Assembly: GCA_013286765.1 (NCBI GenBank)
Contig: JABDFB010000009.1
Coordinates: 1-36,964, forward strand
Source: Deltaproteobacteria bacterium
Lineage (GTDB): Bacteria > Bdellovibrionota > UBA1018
DNA: 36,964 nucleotides
Direction: 5' to 3'
Shown here: positions 8,077-17,619 of the stretch, in pieces
Layout: each line of letters starts with the position of its first letter
How positions within the stretch are numbered: the first letter of the stretch is position 1
Translations under genes and position numbers: made by a program
Notes under the pieces: model-generated
Seen by the model: only the letters and a program-made list of their open reading frames with translations
Databases searched by the model: none
What the model was told of the DNA's origin: nothing

Positions 8077-11000
8077 GTCTGGCAGATTTATCCATTAAAA
8101 GACCGACGTTTATTACGTGTATCGTGTTGGTGATGCTGGTAGTCGGCTATTTGTGTATGAAGAGTATCGGGGTAGATCTTTTTCCCGATGTGACTTTTCC
8201 GGTCGTGGTCGTAAACACGGAATATCCGGGCGCAGGCCCCGCCGAAATCGAAACGTTGATTTCTAAGCGTCTTGAAGACGAGATGAGTTCCATCGCTGGT
8301 GTGAAGAGGCTTTCTTCCGTTAACTACGAAGGCCTTAGCCAAATGATTACGGAATTTACGTTAGAGACGGATATCAAATATGCAGAGCAGCAGATCCGGG
8401 ATCGTGTCAGCAGCGCGAAAAGTAAACTTCCAAAGGATATTAAAGAACCCGTCATCCGGCGAATCGATCCGTCCGACCAACCGATCCTGATTTTAGCGCT
8501 AGACGCAAGTCTTCCAACTAGCAAACTTTATGACGTTGCGAACGAAACCATTCGCCCGAGACTAGAGCAGATTAATCAAGTGGGCCTTGTCGAAATTATG
8601 GGCGGACGAAAGCGAGAAATTCGAGTCGCTTTAGACCGCCAGCAGCTCAAGAATCGTGAACTTTCCGTTGCGGGAATTTCCGATAGACTGACTGGCAGCG
8701 GTGAGAATGTTCCGAGCGGAAAATACACTAAGGGCGCACAGGATCTGGTTTTTCGAACGCTCGGGGAATTTAAATCGATTCAAGACATCGAAAAAGCAAC
8801 GATTAGTTTCTTCGGCAATGACGTTCCGACCACCATCAGTCAGGTAGGAAAAGTTATTGATACCGTTGAGGACGAACGGTCCCGGGCCTATGTGAATGGG
8901 AAAAAATCGCTTTTCATTCGTGTTTTTCGGCAAACGGGCGCTAATACAGTCGCTGTTGTCGATGGTTTGAAAAAACGCATTGATATTCTGAACAAAGAAC
9001 TGGGTGGCCTAGAAGGGAAGCCACAGCTGACGTTGGTTCGAGATTCTAGTGTGTGGATCCGCGCAAACGTCGAGGATGTGCAGGAATCTATTTTCATCGG
9101 AATTTTCCTAGCGGTCGTTGTGGTCTATTTTTTCCTCGGCAACGGACGCTCGACCATTATTACCGGATTGGCGCTCCCGAACTCGATTATCGGTGCTTTT
9201 ATTTTGATGGCGTTGGCGGGATTTACGATCAATATTATGACTCTTCTGGCGCTGAGTCTGTCGGTCGGCTTGCTCATCGACGACGCTATCGTAGTGAGAG
9301 AAAACATTTTTCGTCATATTGAAAATGGCGAATCTCCGGTCGTTGCCGCGCGCAATGGAACGCTCGAGGTTCAACTAGCGGTAATCGCGACGACCTTGAC
9401 AGTGATCTCGGTTTTTGGACCGATGGGTTATCTGAAAGGCGTAACGGGCCAGTTTTTTAAACAATTTGGGTTAACCATTTGCTTTGCGATGGCCATCAGT
9501 TTGTTCGATGCACTAACGATCGCACCTATGCTTTCTGCTTATTTTGCTGGCCGCAGTCACTTTGGCGCCAAGAAAACTTCGCTCTGGGGCAAGACTGTAG
9601 GCAGACTCGTAGTCAAGTTTGATGGCTTTCAGAGATGGCTGGAAAATGGCTATGAAAAGCTTTTGCATATTACACTGAGGCACCCTCTCAAACTTTTACT
9701 TCTCAGTGTTGCTATCTTTTTTGTGAGTTCCTATTCGGTTAAGTACATACCAAAAACCTTCCTACCTGCTCAGGACGCAGGTGAGTTTCTAGTATCTTTA
9801 GATATGCCACCCGGCACTAGTTTAGAGAAGATGGATGAAATTTCGCAAAAAGTAGATCAGGTTATCCGATCGAATAGTGAAGTCGCAGTGACTGCCCTCA
9901 CGGTCGGCGGACGGACAGGCCAGACGGAGGTTTCTGAGACTTACGTAAGACTAGTTCCGGCACGGCAACGTAAGATGAATACGAGCGAGGTCAAACAAAA
10001 ATTAAGAGATCAACTCGTTTCGGTGGCGTTTGCCAATCCACAAGTAAAAGACTATGACGCCCTTGGATTTGGTCAACGCGCATTTAATTTAAGTATTGTC
10101 GGTTTTGATGAAAAACAACTCGAAGACGTGGCTGAAAAGACGTTTCAAGTTGTTCGAAAATATCCCGGCCTAAAAGATGTGGAAACCACTTACAAACCAG
10201 GGAAGCCCGAATTCCAGATAAAATTAGATCCGCTTAAAGCAAAGACTCTGGGAATCTCGGATAAGCTAGTAGGCTATGAGCTACGTGCACAGATTGAGGG
10301 CCTAACACCGTCTGTTTTCAGAGAAATGGGCCGCGAATACGACGTTCGAGTGCGTCTCGAAGATGATCAACGCAACCTCAAAGCTGGCTTCCATGAAACC
10401 TATGTACCAAATTTGAATCAAAGATTAATTCGGTTGAAGGACGTCGCGGTACCGCGCGAAACCACAGGGCCAGCGACGATTCGTCGACAAGATCGAGGTC
10501 GCGTAATTACTATTTCAGGTGATATCGCTCCGGGCGCGGGTCTAGGAGACATAATGGAGCAAGTGCGCCAACTCTTCAATAGCGACATCCCTTTGCCCCC
10601 TGGTATGAATTATCGTTTCCTCGGACAGGCAGAAAGCTACGAAGAACTCGGCAGTAGTATGTCCCTCGCTGTCTGTCTCGGTGTCTTGTTAATTTATCTG
10701 GTGCTGTCGAGCCTCTACGAGTCTTTTGTGATTCCTTTTACCATTATGCTCGCGCTGCCACTAGCGGTCTGCGGATCTTTCGTGGCGCTCTTAATTTGTC
10801 GTGAAACGCTAAATATTTTTTCTATGATCGGCACCATCATGCTTTTAGGAATCGCGACAAAAAACTCTATTTTGCTCGTGGACTACGCCCACCAACTTAT
10901 TGAAAAAGGGGTGGATCGTGCTGAAGCATTAGTTATCGCTGGAAAAACAAGACTGCGACCGATTCTAATGACCACCATGGCACTGATTGCAGGCACTATC

Positions 11001-11210
11001 CCAGTTGCCATGGGTTTGAACGAAGCTTCACGACAACGCACCAGCATGGGAGTTGCGATCATAGGTGGCTTGATCAGTTCGACGCTTTTGTCGCTGATTG
11101 TAATTCCAGCTGCATTCTCGTTTATTGATCGGTTTAGGCTCTGGAGCAAAGCAAAGATGAAACGGCTTTTTCAGGCCGAAGCTGCACCAGAGCAGACCGT
11201 AGGGCACTAG
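8073..11210 (+). CDS. HAE1-family RND efflux permease (AcrB/MexB-like)
   Basis: Inner-membrane proton-driven exporter of 1045 aa, the full family length. The N-terminus MSLADLSIKRPTF is the usual cytoplasmic start, followed by TM1. The proton-relay aspartates D403-D404 lie in LSVGLLIDDAIVV (TM4), matching AcrB D407/D408. The TM10 lysine is present in IATKNSILLVDYA. Two large periplasmic loops (about residues 35-335 and 560-870) follow the duplicated RND plan. The gene is translationally coupled to the upstream TolC-like gene. No membrane-fusion (adaptor) gene is adjacent on either side, so the adaptor must be encoded elsewhere or be shared. The substrate cannot be told from sequence. It is convergent with the carotenoid oxygenase gene, with 6 bp between stops. 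Confidence 0.95.
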   Translation: MSLADLSIKRPTFITCIVLVMLVVGYLCMKSIGVDLFPDVTFPVVVVNTEYPGAGPAEIETLISKRLEDEMSSIAGVKRLSSVNYEGLSQMITEFTLETDIKYAEQQIRDRVSSAKSKLPKDIKEPVIRRIDPSDQPILILALDASLPTSKLYDVANETIRPRLEQINQVGLVEIMGGRKREIRVALDRQQLKNRELSVAGISDRLTGSGENVPSGKYTKGAQDLVFRTLGEFKSIQDIEKATISFFGNDVPTTISQVGKVIDTVEDERSRAYVNGKKSLFIRVFRQTGANTVAVVDGLKKRIDILNKELGGLEGKPQLTLVRDSSVWIRANVEDVQESIFIGIFLAVVVVYFFLGNGRSTIITGLALPNSIIGAFILMALAGFTINIMTLLALSLSVGLLIDDAIVVRENIFRHIENGESPVVAARNGTLEVQLAVIATTLTVISVFGPMGYLKGVTGQFFKQFGLTICFAMAISLFDALTIAPMLSAYFAGRSHFGAKKTSLWGKTVGRLVVKFDGFQRWLENGYEKLLHITLRHPLKLLLLSVAIFFVSSYSVKYIPKTFLPAQDAGEFLVSLDMPPGTSLEKMDEISQKVDQVIRSNSEVAVTALTVGGRTGQTEVSETYVRLVPARQRKMNTSEVKQKLRDQLVSVAFANPQVKDYDALGFGQRAFNLSIVGFDEKQLEDVAEKTFQVVRKYPGLKDVETTYKPGKPEFQIKLDPLKAKTLGISDKLVGYELRAQIEGLTPSVFREMGREYDVRVRLEDDQRNLKAGFHETYVPNLNQRLIRLKDVAVPRETTGPATIRRQDRGRVITISGDIAPGAGLGDIMEQVRQLFNSDIPLPPGMNYRFLGQAESYEELGSSMSLAVCLGVLLIYLVLSSLYESFVIPFTIMLALPLAVCGSFVALLICRETLNIFSMIGTIMLLGIATKNSILLVDYAHQLIEKGVDRAEALVIAGKTRLRPILMTTMALIAGTIPVAMGLNEASRQRTSMGVAIIGGLISSTLLSLIVIPAAFSFIDRFRLWSKAKMKRLFQAEAAPEQTVGH

Positions 11211-11216
11211 TTAATT

Positions 11217-12752
11217 TCAGGGAAGTCGTAACGAAGACTCGGCCCACTTACTATGAAAGCCAGCAGGCACTCGTCCCGGAATTTGAATGCTTGCAATAGG
11301 CTGTGGATCAAATGAATAAGCATCGAAGATATCAAAACTCTGAGTCCCTGCAGTTACGTCATGAATAAGGCTTGCGACCCAACCATCATCTTCAGACCTG
11401 CGGCTAGCTCTAGGTATAAATACAAACTCATCGCTATATTTTCCATTGGGTAACTCAATGTAAGACTTTCTACATTTCTCCCAATCCATTTTAATCAGGC
11501 CATTGAACTTGACAGTCCCACCACGAGCAACGCGAGGATGGTAACTATACTTACTTTGTACCCCTAAATAATCGTCGTTTATGCGAGCAAACTCTGTGTT
11601 TTCCTCGTCATAAACACTTTCTTGGATCTTTCGTGAAAAATCTTGGAGATCCAGAGTCCACAGTACCGATTGAGTCTCCATCCTCAGGGTTCCGACATAT
11701 GGAGTTTCTGTATCCAACTGTGGTCTTTCTAGAAATGGGTCCACATATTTGGTGACTGAGATCTGAACTGTTCCGTTGACTTCAAATGCATTGAGTCCAT
11801 GCAGAACATAACAGGGATCCGTCTCGAAAATAATCTCCGGTGATTTTCCGTCACGGGGAATGAGAATAATGCGACTCGCGTATTCCCGAAATAGGCCTAC
11901 GGTTGCAGTTGGATAGAATTTCATTCCAACGGGGAAATCCATCAAAATGACATAGTTTTCGGTAAACAAGATGTCATGGAAAATTTTTGGAAAATCGAGC
12001 GCGAAATCCCGCGACCATTTGTAGTGCCCATCCGAACCAATTGCCACCACAGAAACCCAGCCTCTTATTTGGCTGAAATTCATAAAGAAAAGCTCGCCCG
12101 TGCGTGGATCGATTCGGCAATGCGCCGACACGTTACCACTATAGCCCTTAAATTCGGCAATTCCCTGAGGTTCTAAGGTCTCCGGATCTAGCGCATAGGG
12201 TACACCAGAAAGCCACCATAGAGAAATCACCTGATCCCGAAAAATAATCAAATCCGTATTACTCGTATCTTTCACAGGTCCGCCGAGTAGAGCCATGTTA
12301 GCTATAACACCTGGTACAAACTGGGGTTTTGAAGCTTCTATAATACCAGGATAAATCTTTCCCCAATATTTTTCTCGCTTCCACGCGGCTGTCTGGACAT
12401 AGCGATTGCAATACTCAGCGCGTCCTTGTCGAATTCCAACTCGGTGGACCATACCATCGCCGTCAAACCAATGGTGCGGGTTTGTAGGATATTGCGGATT
12501 GGGACCATTGCGAAAGTAAGCGCCACAAATTTCGTTAGGGATTTTTCCAACAACCTCAAGGTCTGTTATCAGTCTCTCTTCGTTTACTGGTGCATATACC
12601 GATTCTAAGTAGGGGTTTTCACCCTCTGGACCTTGTGAAGATTTCGGCTCAGACTTAGTATCGTTAGCCCAAAGCAAGGTCTGTGTGATGGGATGCGTGT
12701 GAATGCCAAGGAAAGCCGCCATACTAAGAAATTCGCGTCGTGTAGGATTCAT
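11217..12752 (-). CDS. Carotenoid cleavage oxygenase (RPE65/CCD family) with Tat-type signal
   Basis: Non-haem iron dioxygenase family that cleaves carotenoids, apocarotenoids or related stilbenes. The four iron-binding histidines are visible at H211 (SAHCRIDP), H259 (KIFHDILF), H318 (YVLHGLNAFE) and H500 (VPAGFHSKW). Other family landmarks are RNGPNPQ and WFDGDGMVH near the N-terminus. I chose the ATG at 12752 (511 aa): GAGGTG lies 8 nt upstream, and the protein then begins MNPTRREFLSM, a twin-arginine (RR-x-F-L) signal. This suggests export of the folded, metal-loaded enzyme. The frame is open 10 codons further. It is the last gene of a minus-strand group with the GT11-like gene and a CrtISO/retinol-saturase-like gene, which suggests a common apocarotenoid substrate (inference). 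Confidence 0.9.
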   Translation of the reverse strand: MNPTRREFLSMAAFLGIHTHPITQTLLWANDTKSEPKSSQGPEGENPYLESVYAPVNEERLITDLEVVGKIPNEICGAYFRNGPNPQYPTNPHHWFDGDGMVHRVGIRQGRAEYCNRYVQTAAWKREKYWGKIYPGIIEASKPQFVPGVIANMALLGGPVKDTSNTDLIIFRDQVISLWWLSGVPYALDPETLEPQGIAEFKGYSGNVSAHCRIDPRTGELFFMNFSQIRGWVSVVAIGSDGHYKWSRDFALDFPKIFHDILFTENYVILMDFPVGMKFYPTATVGLFREYASRIILIPRDGKSPEIIFETDPCYVLHGLNAFEVNGTVQISVTKYVDPFLERPQLDTETPYVGTLRMETQSVLWTLDLQDFSRKIQESVYDEENTEFARINDDYLGVQSKYSYHPRVARGGTVKFNGLIKMDWEKCRKSYIELPNGKYSDEFVFIPRASRRSEDDGWVASLIHDVTAGTQSFDIFDAYSFDPQPIASIQIPGRVPAGFHSKWAESSLRLP

Positions 12753-12830
12753 TTTACTGCACCTCGGCACACTAGCTACCATAGTTCAGTAAATAGAAAA
12801 GAAAAGAATTAAGCTTGGGTCAGTAGTTTG

Positions 12831-13730
12831 CTATTGATTATCAAACTCAAACCCGTACGTACTCCAAGGATCAAAATGAACTAGCTTCTTCGCTGAGAAA
12901 TCCGGTCTCATAAAATCTGTGGCAACTTGATTGAGAAGTGCGGCTGAGGTTGAAAACGTACTATTGGATAGCAGCATAATGTCCGCGTTACTGAGAAGAT
13001 AGTGGTCGGAATAGAAATCGGCGCCTTCTATATTTAGCTTTATCCCTAGGCTTTCACTAGTTTCAGGATGGAATTCGGCAAAATCCGGCAGAATTTCCTT
13101 TAGGCTATCGCTCGCAAGAAATACGACTGGGTCTTCCAGCTTATTCCAATGCTCTTTCAGCCAGTTTACGTACCAGGTAGTGGGTGAAATATTAAAAGGA
13201 GGTTTTCCAATCCAAACAAAATCTCCCCGTCGGATATGAATTCCTATAACCGTTTTGTGCTGTCGCAGTTTGTCTAATCCCGGTTGAAGTTGCGCTTTAA
13301 CTTCTGGAAGAGGTTGGAATAGCTTTAGAATTTCTTCCCTATTCCAACGGTGATAGGAAGTATTCCCGAGGAATACACCTGTGAAGTCTACACCTGAATA
13401 GCGCTTCTCAGACAAGCCTGCGTATGACCGTAAAACTTCGTCACTCTCAGGAACTGGGCAATAGTTCACAGTGACTTCTGGATCATTAAAACCATAGATT
13501 TGTTTTCCGATCCAACCGCGGGTCTCAAATTCTAGGTGGTGTCTTTTTGCATAGCCTCTTATAAAGATGTATTGGTAAACTTGATTTCCAAACCGACCAT
13601 ACTGCCCAAGAGTTGAGAACGTGACTTTATTGTCTTCCGGCCTAACAACGCACTCAGGGTCACATGCAATACTATTTATTGATAAAATACCTAAAAAGAT
13701 CCCAGATAGAAAACGACTAAATTTTTCCAT
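12831..13730 (-). CDS. GT11-family (alpha-1,2-fucosyltransferase-like) protein with signal sequence
   Basis: The three motifs of glycosyltransferase family 11 are present: YGRFGNQVYQY (44-54; family form GGLGNQxFQY), IHIRRGDF (164-171) and SNSTFSTSAAL (255-265; family form SNSSFSWWAA). The HxRRGD motif binds GDP-fucose in this fold. Unlike typical cytosolic bacterial members, this one starts with a basic segment and a hydrophobic stretch (FLSGIFLGILSINSIAC), which is a signal peptide, a signal anchor or a weak lipobox (C23). This implies an exported or membrane-tethered protein. The ATG at 13730 gives 299 aa; a GTG five codons upstream is possible. It lies between two carotenoid-type genes on the same strand, 78 bp from the oxygenase start and about 126 bp from the flavoenzyme stop. 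Acceptor unknown. Confidence 0.75.
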   Translation of the reverse strand: MEKFSRFLSGIFLGILSINSIACDPECVVRPEDNKVTFSTLGQYGRFGNQVYQYIFIRGYAKRHHLEFETRGWIGKQIYGFNDPEVTVNYCPVPESDEVLRSYAGLSEKRYSGVDFTGVFLGNTSYHRWNREEILKLFQPLPEVKAQLQPGLDKLRQHKTVIGIHIRRGDFVWIGKPPFNISPTTWYVNWLKEHWNKLEDPVVFLASDSLKEILPDFAEFHPETSESLGIKLNIEGADFYSDHYLLSNADIMLLSNSTFSTSAALLNQVATDFMRPDFSAKKLVHFDPWSTYGFEFDNQ

Positions 13731-13856
13731 CTGAGCTTTATACACTATTTATGTAGTTTAATCAACCATTACTGTGTAACATATTTAACCCTAGGAGACA
13801 GCCCTATCACAGCAAATGATCTCAGGCCCTATTCGACTCAAGCACATAAACTACTT

Positions 13857-15530
13857 TTATTTATAAGACTCCTTGCCGCCCAGAACTTTGACCGGGACCT
13901 GATCTGAAACTTCTACCGGCCTATTTTGCCGCTTAACCCCAACCAGCTGACTTAGAACACGATAATTAATGGTTCCTGCGCTCAATACTCCGCCCAACAT
14001 CGCACCGGTCACACCGAGCGTGCCGACGTCTCCTCCAGCTAAATAGAAATTTTTGATGGGCGTTCGAGTCCTTAATCTAAATGAGGTAAACCGTCTAGGC
14101 GTTGCTTCTAAGCCATAGATGGCGCCACGTGGGGCCTGGGTAAAAAACGATGCTGAGAGTGGCGTAGAAAGCTCGTGATAGACCATCTTATCCATAATCG
14201 CTGGAATCAGCTTTCTCAATTGCCGAAGGATCCGGTCTTCCACAGTTTTCTTGAATTCCAGATAATCAGGATCGCGCTTTCCACGGCGCGTATTCTTCCA
14301 TTTTTCAAACGCCTTCCAAGGAACGAAAGTGACAGCTTCTCCTGTGTTTCTCATTTTAGGCCCTGGATCATGATGTGGGTCTTTGAGCGAAGGAAAGGAT
14401 AGATAAATAATAGGAATTTCGTCGTCTGGATTTTCTATATTCCAAACCTCATCTTCCATCGACCAGGTTTTGAAAAACCACTGATTCGATACAGTAGCTC
14501 CGACTGCCAGAATATCGCCTTCAAATCCCAAATTCAAACAGACATACGATGGCGATTGCTTGAGAGAACTCAGTTCCACGCCCCAGGACGTTTGGCGATA
14601 TTCATTTGGTAATAGCTTCTGAACTGTATTATTTACTCCAGTGGCTGAAATAATCTTCGGAGCGAAAAACTCGTCGCCACCGACCGTTCGAACGCCTACG
14701 GCTTTTCCGTTTTTAACAATGACCTTCTCTATCGGCGACCGCAGGCAAATCTGCCCGCCGCTTTTTCCCACTGTTTTGAGAAGGCTATTGGCAATAACTT
14801 CTGCTCCGCCTACCGGGTAATATCCGCCGTTCCAAAAGTGCCGCGTGGTGAGCGCGTGAATGCCAAAGCTGGACTCAGACGGAAGGCTGCCGTAGTAGCC
14901 CCACTGCCCTGTCAGAACTGTCTTTAGTTTTTCATTATCGGTGATTTCATCCAGCACTTCCTGAGTCGTTATTCCCCAATAGCGACGACCTGATCGAAAC
15001 AGGGTTTTTGACAGAACTCGATCGACGATTTCAGGCATCGCCTTGAGCCCAAAATAAACCTTCGAACTCCGTACCACGTCACGTACCAGTTTGAAGTATT
15101 TGGCTATAGCCGCTTTGTCATCCGGAAAAGCCTTTTCGAGGTTTTTCTGAAATTCCCTTCTCGAATCTGGAAACGTGATTTCAAACCCATCAGGAAAATG
15201 AAACGTCTCGTAAATCGGACTCATCTGCTTCATCTGAATTTCGTTGTTTGAGAGCCACCGTAAGATCTCGCCTGGAAGATCCCCCTGCCCCATCTCTCCG
15301 ATACAGTGCACACCCACATCCCATTTAAAGCCTTTTCGCGTGAATGTGTGCGTGAAACCGCCAGCAACATAGTGTTGCTCAAAAATGAGCACTCGAGCGC
15401 CATACTTGGCAAGCGCAGCAGCGCACGCCATTCCCCCCATCCCTGAGCCTATAACGATTGCATCCCACGAACCTGTTAGTTTTTCGGAAAGCTGATTTGG
15501 AGATCGGATGATGAATTCTTCTGGTTGCAT
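13857..15530 (-). CDS. FAD-dependent CrtISO / retinol-saturase-like oxidoreductase
   Basis: Flavoprotein of the phytoene-desaturase superfamily (557 aa). The N-terminal dinucleotide fold is DAIVIGSGMGGMACAAAL (GSGMGG at 28-33), followed by an acidic FEQH that would bind the adenosine ribose. The C-terminal FAD-closing motif is YLAGGDVGTLGVTGAMLGG (about 497-515). Length and the segment GGFTHTFTRKGFKWDVGVH resemble carotenoid isomerases and all-trans-retinol 13,14-reductases more than bacterial CrtI. ATG 15530 is preceded by GGGAG at a suitable distance. Same strand as, and upstream of, the GT11-like and carotenoid-oxygenase genes. No phytoene synthase, cyclase or rhodopsin gene is in the window, so it may act on a carotenoid made elsewhere or acquired. 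Specific reaction not determined. Confidence 0.82.
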   Translation of the reverse strand: MQPEEFIIRSPNQLSEKLTGSWDAIVIGSGMGGMACAAALAKYGARVLIFEQHYVAGGFTHTFTRKGFKWDVGVHCIGEMGQGDLPGEILRWLSNNEIQMKQMSPIYETFHFPDGFEITFPDSRREFQKNLEKAFPDDKAAIAKYFKLVRDVVRSSKVYFGLKAMPEIVDRVLSKTLFRSGRRYWGITTQEVLDEITDNEKLKTVLTGQWGYYGSLPSESSFGIHALTTRHFWNGGYYPVGGAEVIANSLLKTVGKSGGQICLRSPIEKVIVKNGKAVGVRTVGGDEFFAPKIISATGVNNTVQKLLPNEYRQTSWGVELSSLKQSPSYVCLNLGFEGDILAVGATVSNQWFFKTWSMEDEVWNIENPDDEIPIIYLSFPSLKDPHHDPGPKMRNTGEAVTFVPWKAFEKWKNTRRGKRDPDYLEFKKTVEDRILRQLRKLIPAIMDKMVYHELSTPLSASFFTQAPRGAIYGLEATPRRFTSFRLRTRTPIKNFYLAGGDVGTLGVTGAMLGGVLSAGTINYRVLSQLVGVKRQNRPVEVSDQVPVKVLGGKESYK

Positions 15531-15646
15531 TGCGCTGTTTCTCCCGTGCTATTGGTATCTATAGTTTATTTTTTGTGAATTCGCAAAATGAGGTGCGTCG
15601 TAATTCAGAGCACCCCAAGTTGTTTCCTTCTATATCCACTTCTCTT

Positions 15647-15669
15647 AATTAAATTAAAATAATTTAATT
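15647..15669. repeat. AT-rich palindrome upstream of the exported-protein gene
   Basis: AATTAAATTA (15647-15656) and its exact reverse complement TAATTTAATT (15660-15669) are separated by AAA. It lies between two divergent genes (starts at 15530 and 15807). It could be an operator or simply AT-rich DNA that pairs by chance; no function is evident. Confidence 0.4.
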
Positions 15670-15806
15670 CAATAATCAGACTACCTCGCCTTGAGCGCTG
15701 CCTAAGCCCCATCCGGGGTAGGTTCACACTTGTCACAATGCCCTCTAGTTCCCTTTAGTTCACAAAATATATTGAAATTATTGCGAAAATAGGGTATTTC
15801 TCTCCG

Positions 15807-16757
15807 ATGCATTATTTCAGCAAGGATGGGGAATCTTTAAGTAATCCTTTAAGCTTGGCGAACCTCGCCAGCGGTGCGACAGCACTACTTCTTCTCTCCC
15901 TACCCCTTTCTACCGCCGCATGGGCAAAGCAAGCACCTCTAGCAAGTCCCATAGCCCCCGTGAACATCGCCGTTGATTCTACGAGAGTTTTGGAATCCGA
16001 ACTAAACGAAATGAATCAAATTTCAGCGCAGAGTTTTATGGCTGATCTTTCCACGCTTCTGGCCATTCTTCTGGCCGATAAAGTGGCTCACTTAAGGCCA
16101 GGACTTGACGAACCTGAGTCTTCTTTCAAGACTTTGCTCAAAGACTGTAAGCTCAGGGGCACTATTGCTCAATGTAGTAAGCAGAATATCCGGCCCGAAG
16201 TGCAGTTTTATTCACAGATTCGTAACATCACAAATCACTGGAATAATACCTCTTTTTTTACCCAGGAATTGATCAGTACTTTCACTTCCGCTAAACCAGA
16301 AAAAGATTCGGTTTGGCATTTCCTGCTAAACCTCGTTACGCCTTTTCAGGAAGGCGACCTGGACGCTCATTTTGTTCAGGTGGTTAAGTCCTGTATTGAT
16401 AAGTGGATGATGCGATTTCCAGGCGAGTTGACAAGACAAAAGATTATCACTGCAATTCAAGACGGAATGGATGGACTTAAAGAGACCATCGGCAACAATA
16501 AGAAATGTGTTGGCGACAATTGCGCCGGTACTATCGAATCAACCACGGATGCGAATACCGATCTTAGTGACCCCGAAAAGAGTAATGACAAAGGCAATTA
16601 CGCTAGCAAAGGTCGAAAAACCGCACCAGCCGCCTCAAGGCCCTCTGCTGGAAAAGACAACAACGACGCCCCGTCTGTTGTTCCACCCCTGTTAAACAAC
16701 TGGTCTAACCACCAACCAAACAATATGGGTGGTAGCCGCGGCTGCGATACGAAATAA
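15807..16757 (+). CDS. Exported protein of unknown function with low-complexity tail
   Basis: Unrecognised 316-aa protein. Residues 1-41 fit a long Sec signal peptide (LANLASGATALLLLSLPLS then TAAWA). A predicted helical middle (about 60-220) contains paired cysteines (CKLRGTIAQC, CIDKW, and KKCVGDNC) that could form periplasmic disulphides. From about residue 235 the protein is low-complexity (Thr, Asp, Asn, Lys, Pro, Ser) and ends in GSRGCDTK. A promoter-like TTGAAA (15773-15778) followed 17 bp later by TATTTC would start transcription only a few bases from the ATG, so the message may be nearly leaderless; this is weak. Convergent with the M48 gene, with 3 bp between stops. Confidence 0.7.
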   Translation: MHYFSKDGESLSNPLSLANLASGATALLLLSLPLSTAAWAKQAPLASPIAPVNIAVDSTRVLESELNEMNQISAQSFMADLSTLLAILLADKVAHLRPGLDEPESSFKTLLKDCKLRGTIAQCSKQNIRPEVQFYSQIRNITNHWNNTSFFTQELISTFTSAKPEKDSVWHFLLNLVTPFQEGDLDAHFVQVVKSCIDKWMMRFPGELTRQKIITAIQDGMDGLKETIGNNKKCVGDNCAGTIESTTDANTDLSDPEKSNDKGNYASKGRKTAPAASRPSAGKDNNDAPSVVPPLLNNWSNHQPNNMGGSRGCDTK

Positions 16758-16760
16758 TTC

Positions 16761-17594
16761 TCACAACGTACACTTCGGATTGCGTCCCAGTGCCTTAGCG
16801 CGGGCGTACTTCTGTTCTGCCTCCGGCATATGTGCTTGCAAATTTGCAATTCGATTTGGACTTGCCGGATGTGTAGATAATAGCTCTGGTGGCCCGCCTC
16901 CGCCGGCAGCAGCAATCATGTTTTGCCAGAGTTCGACACTTTGTCTCGGATCAAAGCCTGCTTGGGCCATGATATCAAGTCCAATCACGTCAGCCTCAGA
17001 TTCCTGCGTCCTGCTATAAGGCAGCATAACTCCAACCTGCAACCCCACACCCAGAAGCCCCATTAACAGACTCTTTTTTGGATTATCCGGCGTAATAGCG
17101 CCCAGAGCCGCAAGGCCCAATTGCGTTCCGGCCTGCTGTGAAACTCGTTCTGCTCCATGATGTGCAATCACATGTCCTATTTCGTGGCCGATCACGGCGG
17201 AAAGCTGCGCATCAGTTTTCGCTACTTTTATAATGCCGGTGTAGACGCCAACCTTACCACCGGGAAGTGCAAATGCATTTACTTGGTCATCTTTAAATAC
17301 GACGACGTCCCAGTGATCGACTCCAGCCTGTTCTTTCACCACTGCGCCCAGCGGACCGACAATACAATTCACGTACGCGACAGTTTTTGGATCACGTTCT
17401 ATCGGCTGCGAAGCTTTCATTTGATCAAAGGCCTGTGCACCCATTTGACTCATCTGAGCTTCGGGTACAACAATAAACTGCTTACGTCCTGTGGGCGACG
17501 TCGTGCACGCTGCAGCAATGATCATTACTATGACAAACAGGATGGTCTTGGGGCTGCAACTCTGGTTGCGATAAAACAAGCGTTTGAAAACCAT
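16761..17594 (-). CDS. M48-family zinc metalloprotease lipoprotein (LoiP/BepA-like)
   Basis: Periplasmic, membrane-anchored metalloprotease of 277 aa. The zinc motif HEIGH is at 137-141 in VIGHEIGHVIAHH. The third ligand is supplied by the ESEAD motif at 198-202, and the family motif THPASPNRI follows near 241. A hydrophobic N-terminal segment ends in IIAAAC (C30), a lipoprotein signal. Such proteins act in outer-membrane protein quality control (known for E. coli LoiP and BepA). No TPR region follows, so LoiP is the closer model. The next gene upstream on the same strand is nfu, with 25 bp between, so the two may be co-transcribed, although their functions are not obviously linked. Confidence 0.92.
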   Translation of the reverse strand: MVFKRLFYRNQSCSPKTILFVIVMIIAAACTTSPTGRKQFIVVPEAQMSQMGAQAFDQMKASQPIERDPKTVAYVNCIVGPLGAVVKEQAGVDHWDVVVFKDDQVNAFALPGGKVGVYTGIIKVAKTDAQLSAVIGHEIGHVIAHHGAERVSQQAGTQLGLAALGAITPDNPKKSLLMGLLGVGLQVGVMLPYSRTQESEADVIGLDIMAQAGFDPRQSVELWQNMIAAAGGGGPPELLSTHPASPNRIANLQAHMPEAEQKYARAKALGRNPKCTL

Positions 17595-17619
17595 ATATTT
17601 TAGCCCAATAGAACGGTTA

